Source: Terriglobales bacterium (lineage in GTDB: Bacteria; Acidobacteriota; Terriglobia; Terriglobales; Acidobacteriaceae). From it: 64,000 bases of DNA. The first letter of the stretch is position 1. Each line of letters starts with the position of its first letter. The notes under the pieces are model-generated. The model saw nothing but the letters and a program-made list of their open reading frames with translations, did not search any database and had not been told where the DNA came from. Shown here in pieces: positions 61,341-64,000 of the stretch. Made by a program: the position numbers and the translations under genes. The stretch spans positions 1-64,000 of the forward strand of contig DATMPC010000001.1 of assembly GCA_035567895.1 (NCBI GenBank), given 5' to 3'.

Positions 61341-61898
61341 ATGGCCGACCTCTCTCGAGCGCGTAAACGCATCCTCTACACCATCGTTGCCCTGGGGGTA
61401 ATCGATGCGGCGGCTCTCATCTACCTGGCACTTCCCTTGCGTGCCGGAGTTGCACAACCAGAGCAGGTACAGCAACAGGCCGAGGAGGAGTACCGTAGAC
61501 TTAGCCACACGAACGTCCCTCTACGCGGCATCGATCAGAAACTAGCACAAGCTCAGAAAGACAATGCTGCATTCATTGAGAGAAGGTTACCGTCGCGGTA
61601 CTCCGACGTGGTTGAGGAGTTGGGAAAACTGGCGAATGCCAATCACATCGCGATCGGGTCGATTGGATATACCCCTTCAGCCGGCGACTTATCGGGAGTT
61701 CTCAACCTTGAGATGCATGCCGGTCTGGCTGGACAATATGTGAATATCGTGAAGTTTATGAACGCGATCGAACGCGACAAGATGTTCTTTATCATCGACA
61801 GTATCGGGTTGACCGGCCAGGGTGCTTCCAAGAATGGGCCGACAGGTGTAGTCCATCTTGATATGAAGCTCGACACATACCTGAGAACGCAAAGCTGA
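61341..61898 (+). CDS. pilO: PilO-like inner-membrane protein
   Basis: 185-aa protein: one TM helix (about 10-30), a coiled-coil region (QPEQVQQQAEEEYRRLSHTN), then the PilO-type periplasmic domain with LEMHAGLAGQYVNIVKFMNAIERDKMFFIIDSI. It pairs with PilN in a heterodimer. Its ATG is the base after the pilN stop. Length and order match the pilMNOP pattern. Confidence 0.85.
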   Translation: MADLSRARKRILYTIVALGVIDAAALIYLALPLRAGVAQPEQVQQQAEEEYRRLSHTNVPLRGIDQKLAQAQKDNAAFIERRLPSRYSDVVEELGKLANANHIAIGSIGYTPSAGDLSGVLNLEMHAGLAGQYVNIVKFMNAIERDKMFFIIDSIGLTGQGASKNGPTGVVHLDMKLDTYLRTQS

Positions 61899-61900
61899 AA

Positions 61901-62473
61901 ATGAAACTAGGTTCGGAAGACAAGAAGAAGGTGTACGCGATGGTCGGATTGTCCGCCGTCGCAGTACTCCTTTTGCTGCGAGCACTCTTGTCGTCTGGTG
62001 CGCCTGCAAGTACTGTTGCCGCATCCGCAACAACAAGTGCCTTGAACCGACCCGACAGTAATGCAGTGGGTGGTAGGAGCAAGGCCACTCTGCCCCTTGA
62101 TCCAACATTGCGGACTGATCTGCTAAAAAATAGTGAAGAAGCCGCCTACAAAGGCACGGGACGTAACATCTTCGAGGACACACTTCCTCCGATTGTGGCT
62201 CCAGTGGTAGTCAAAAAGGAAACGCCGCAGCCGCCCCCTCCTCCGCCTGGTCCGCCGCCACCACCCCCGATTCCACTGAAATTCTATGGCTTCGCCAACA
62301 AGCCAGGACAGGCGAAGGCCATCTTTCTGGCGAATGGTGACGACATTTTCATTGGCCACGAAGGCGAAATCGTCAATCGCAGGTACAAGATCATACGCAT
62401 TCATCCAACCCAGGTTGAGATCGAAGATGTGCTGAATAACAACCGGCAGAGTATTCCGCTCACGCCAGGTTAA
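61901..62473 (+). CDS. PilP/GspC-like periplasmic linker protein
   Basis: 190-aa protein: TM helix (about 12-31), a long linker with an 11-residue run dominated by Pro (about 103-125), and a C-terminal small beta domain (LKFYGFANKPGQAKAIFL to VEIEDVLNN) that looks like the PilP or GspC homology region contacting the secretin. The secretin itself is not in the window. Start ATG 61901 is two bases after the previous stop. Confidence 0.75.
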   Translation: MKLGSEDKKKVYAMVGLSAVAVLLLLRALLSSGAPASTVAASATTSALNRPDSNAVGGRSKATLPLDPTLRTDLLKNSEEAAYKGTGRNIFEDTLPPIVAPVVVKKETPQPPPPPPGPPPPPPIPLKFYGFANKPGQAKAIFLANGDDIFIGHEGEIVNRRYKIIRIHPTQVEIEDVLNNNRQSIPLTPG

Positions 62474-62477
62474 AGTC

Positions 62478-63413
62478 GTGCAGAAGAGGCATTCCCAATT
62501 CAGGAGCACACGAGAGCGCGGATACGTGCTGCTGGCGATCTTGTTCGCTTTAACCGTGCTGATCGTCGGCTTGGCTGTCGCGGCGCCGAAGACTGCGATC
62601 GCTCTGCAACGAACCAAAGAAGACGAGCTTGTTCGTCGCGGACAGCAATACGCGCTTGCCGTTCGACGGTTCTATAAGAAGTTTGGACGCTACCCTTCCA
62701 ACCTCGATCAACTGGAAAACACCAACAACATCCGCTTCCTCAGACGGCGTTACCTCGATCCTCTTACGGGAAAGGACGATTGGACTCCGATCCAATTCGG
62801 ACAGGCGAGACCGGCTGTAGGCTTCTTTGGACAAAAGATCACGAACATCAGCGGAGCCAGCCCTTCAGGACCAGGGCTAGGCCCTTCCACTATTGGAACC
62901 GGACTTGGAGGACCGAGCAGCTCAACCACTTCCAGCGGTAGCAGTTCTTCGGGAGGGAGCACCAGCGCCGGCAGCAGTACAAGCGGAACGACGGCAACAG
63001 GAGTTAATCCGGGAGCGGCAACAGGAGGTAGTCCGGGAGTGGCAACAGGGGGCAGTCCTGGAGCTCCTTCTGGGCCGGCAGGCTCTGCAAGCAATCCATT
63101 TTCAAACGATCAGCTAAGCGGGCGCACTTTTGGTGGGGGAGCAATTGTCGGCGTTTCGGTGCCGTCCCAAAAGGAGTCGCTTAAAGAATTTCAACAGAAG
63201 AATCACTACAACGAATGGCAGTTCGTTTACGATCCCACCATGGATCCGACGTTGCGAGGAGGTCTCGGTGCAGGAGCTGCTACTGGCATTCCCGGAGCGA
63301 CCGGGAACCTTCCAGGTCAAACTCCAGGCGGTCTCAATTCCGGACCTCCTGGAACGATTAACCCTACAACGAACATGCCTTCCATGCCCGGCCAACCCAC
63401 CACTCCCAAATAG
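62478..63413 (+). CDS. Pseudopilin-like protein with Gly/Ser-rich insert
   Basis: 311-aa protein from GTG 62478, 4 bp after the previous stop. A short basic leader is followed by GYVLLAILFALTVLIVGLAV, similar to a type III signal cut after Gly but with Ala instead of Glu at the fifth position, so methylation and fibre packing may differ. RRFYKKFGRYPSNLDQLENT resembles the GspG-type alphabeta start. A Gly/Ser/Thr-rich low-complexity stretch (about 115-200) and a Gly/Pro-rich tail follow. Likely a minor or atypical pseudopilin, or a fibre-associated protein. Confidence 0.7.
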   Translation: MQKRHSQFRSTRERGYVLLAILFALTVLIVGLAVAAPKTAIALQRTKEDELVRRGQQYALAVRRFYKKFGRYPSNLDQLENTNNIRFLRRRYLDPLTGKDDWTPIQFGQARPAVGFFGQKITNISGASPSGPGLGPSTIGTGLGGPSSSTTSSGSSSSGGSTSAGSSTSGTTATGVNPGAATGGSPGVATGGSPGAPSGPAGSASNPFSNDQLSGRTFGGGAIVGVSVPSQKESLKEFQQKNHYNEWQFVYDPTMDPTLRGGLGAGAATGIPGATGNLPGQTPGGLNSGPPGTINPTTNMPSMPGQPTTPK

Positions 63414-63429
63414 GGACCCCCAACGAAAA

Positions 63430-63449
63430 GGCCCCGCTTTCGCGAGGCC
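63430..63449. terminator. Weak hairpin between convergent genes
   Basis: GGCC (63430-63433) pairs with GGCC (63446-63449) and an inner CGC-GCG pair, with one mismatch. It lies between the pseudopilin gene and the convergent IscA gene. No T-run follows, so termination is only suggested. Confidence 0.3.
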
Positions 63450-63475
63450 AATGAGTCATACTTTCGAGGAGAGGC

Positions 63476-63847
63476 TTACACGCTAAAGGACGAGCCGCAT
63501 CCGCACGTGCTCTTCACGTTGGGATTCTCAAACTTGAAGCCCGCGGCCTCAAGAGTCTCAACATAATCCACGACGCATCCCTGAAGGTACATGAGCGAGG
63601 TCGCATCAACGAATACCTTCAGCTCGTCGAAGCTGAAGACCTTGTCCATCATGCCAGCCGCGTTTTCGAAATTCATGGAATAGCTAAAGCCAGAGCAGCC
63701 GCCGCCCACTACGCCGATCCGAAGACCCGCCGGCATTGGGTCCTGCTGCACCATGATTTCTTTTACTTTGGCCACAGCTGTGGGCGTGAGCGCCACTGGG
63801 GAAGCTTTGGAAGTAGTCTCGATATTGGGTTGTACCGTGGTCGCCAT
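63476..63847 (-). CDS. HesB/IscA-type iron-sulfur carrier
   Basis: 123-aa A-type carrier that takes up and delivers Fe-S clusters. The three required Cys are visible: GGGCSGFSY and the pair CGCGSSF at the end, with the family segments LTPTAVAKVKEIM and LQGCVVDYVETLEAAGFKFENPN. The N-terminus has a short Thr/Ser/Pro-rich extension. GAGGAGAAGAGA lies just upstream of the ATG. No other Fe-S assembly gene is in the window. Confidence 0.94.
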   Translation of the reverse strand: MATTVQPNIETTSKASPVALTPTAVAKVKEIMVQQDPMPAGLRIGVVGGGCSGFSYSMNFENAAGMMDKVFSFDELKVFVDATSLMYLQGCVVDYVETLEAAGFKFENPNVKSTCGCGSSFSV

Positions 63848-64000
63848 TCTCTTCTCCTCGATGAAGCCTCATTATATCAGCCGCTTAGCGGCAATTAGAA
63901 GCACTATGTCTTAGATGGCCCAATAGCGCAGGGGATGCAGATTGTAGATGAGGCAGGGCTTGCCTTTGCATACCATGACCAAGATTCTTGGTCGTAATGA

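Noticed and set aside
63978-63992. Palindrome ACCAAGA-T-TCTTGGT at the window end
   Set aside because: Short, with a 1-nt loop, and its context lies outside the window.

Overview
The window most resembles a chromosomal segment of a diderm soil bacterium of the Acidobacteriota (Terriglobia-like). There is no rRNA or other phylogenetic marker, so this rests on family content: a DUF3300/DUF2950 pair, a DUF4136 protein, a DUF5715 protein, a giant NHL/PKD surface protein, a VPS10/sortilin-like BNR-repeat protein, two carboxypeptidase-regulatory-like proteins and short palindromic elements with ACTGTCATCC ends. By eye the GC content is in the mid to high 50s percent. I found no tRNA, rRNA, CRISPR array, transposase or phage gene.

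Layout. 0-14 kb: an oxidoreductase joining cyclic-nucleotide-binding, thioredoxin-like and FAD domains, then a minus-strand envelope block (GtrA-like, TolC-like, FecR-like, and a 2700-residue secreted beta-propeller/PKD protein). 14-20 kb: a frameshifted Cys/His-motif gene followed by 33-bp tandem repeats, DUF4136 plus class D sortase, DUF3300 plus DUF2950, and a Crp/Fnr regulator behind a long inverted repeat. 20-25 kb: small proteins, two orphan response regulators, a Gly-zipper lipoprotein and a periplasmic protein. 24-28 kb: surface-glycan genes (FkbM methyltransferase, GT4 glycosyltransferase, Wzy-like polymerase). 28-38 kb: housekeeping and envelope genes (DUF5715/LAS-like protein, M19 dipeptidase, two cyclophilins, DinB, Rsm22, mdh, icd, SpoIIE-type phosphatase). 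38-44 kb: APC permease, MmcQ protein, double-domain ALDH16-like dehydrogenase and deoC. 44-46 kb: ribbon-helix-helix gene with a frameshifted partner. 46-57 kb: the BNR-repeat protein, a probable selenoprotein, regulatory-like surface proteins, an alcohol dehydrogenase broken by a stop, a dienelactone hydrolase and a normal AhpD-like protein. 57-63.5 kb: a compact gspF-gspE-pilM-pilN-pilO-pilP-pseudopilin operon, then an IscA/HesB protein.

The strongest unusual observation is the AhpD-like gene at 49585-50175. Its reading frame crosses one TGA exactly where the second Cys of the CxxC redox motif belongs (CPY-TGA-IDSH). A hairpin fitting the bacterial SECIS consensus begins nine bases after the TGA: 7-bp upper stem and a 6-nt loop with G at its second position. 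I read this as selenocysteine (CPYU). The TAA inside the alcohol dehydrogenase 3.7 kb downstream replaces an ordinary codon and looks like real gene decay, which makes a useful contrast.

Other notable points are the deoC-ALDH16 operon, a 783-bp triplet duplication of PKD domains, a thioredoxin-reductase-like flavoprotein without its CxxC, zinc-ligand conservation in the DUF5715 protein, and two families of dispersed palindromic elements.
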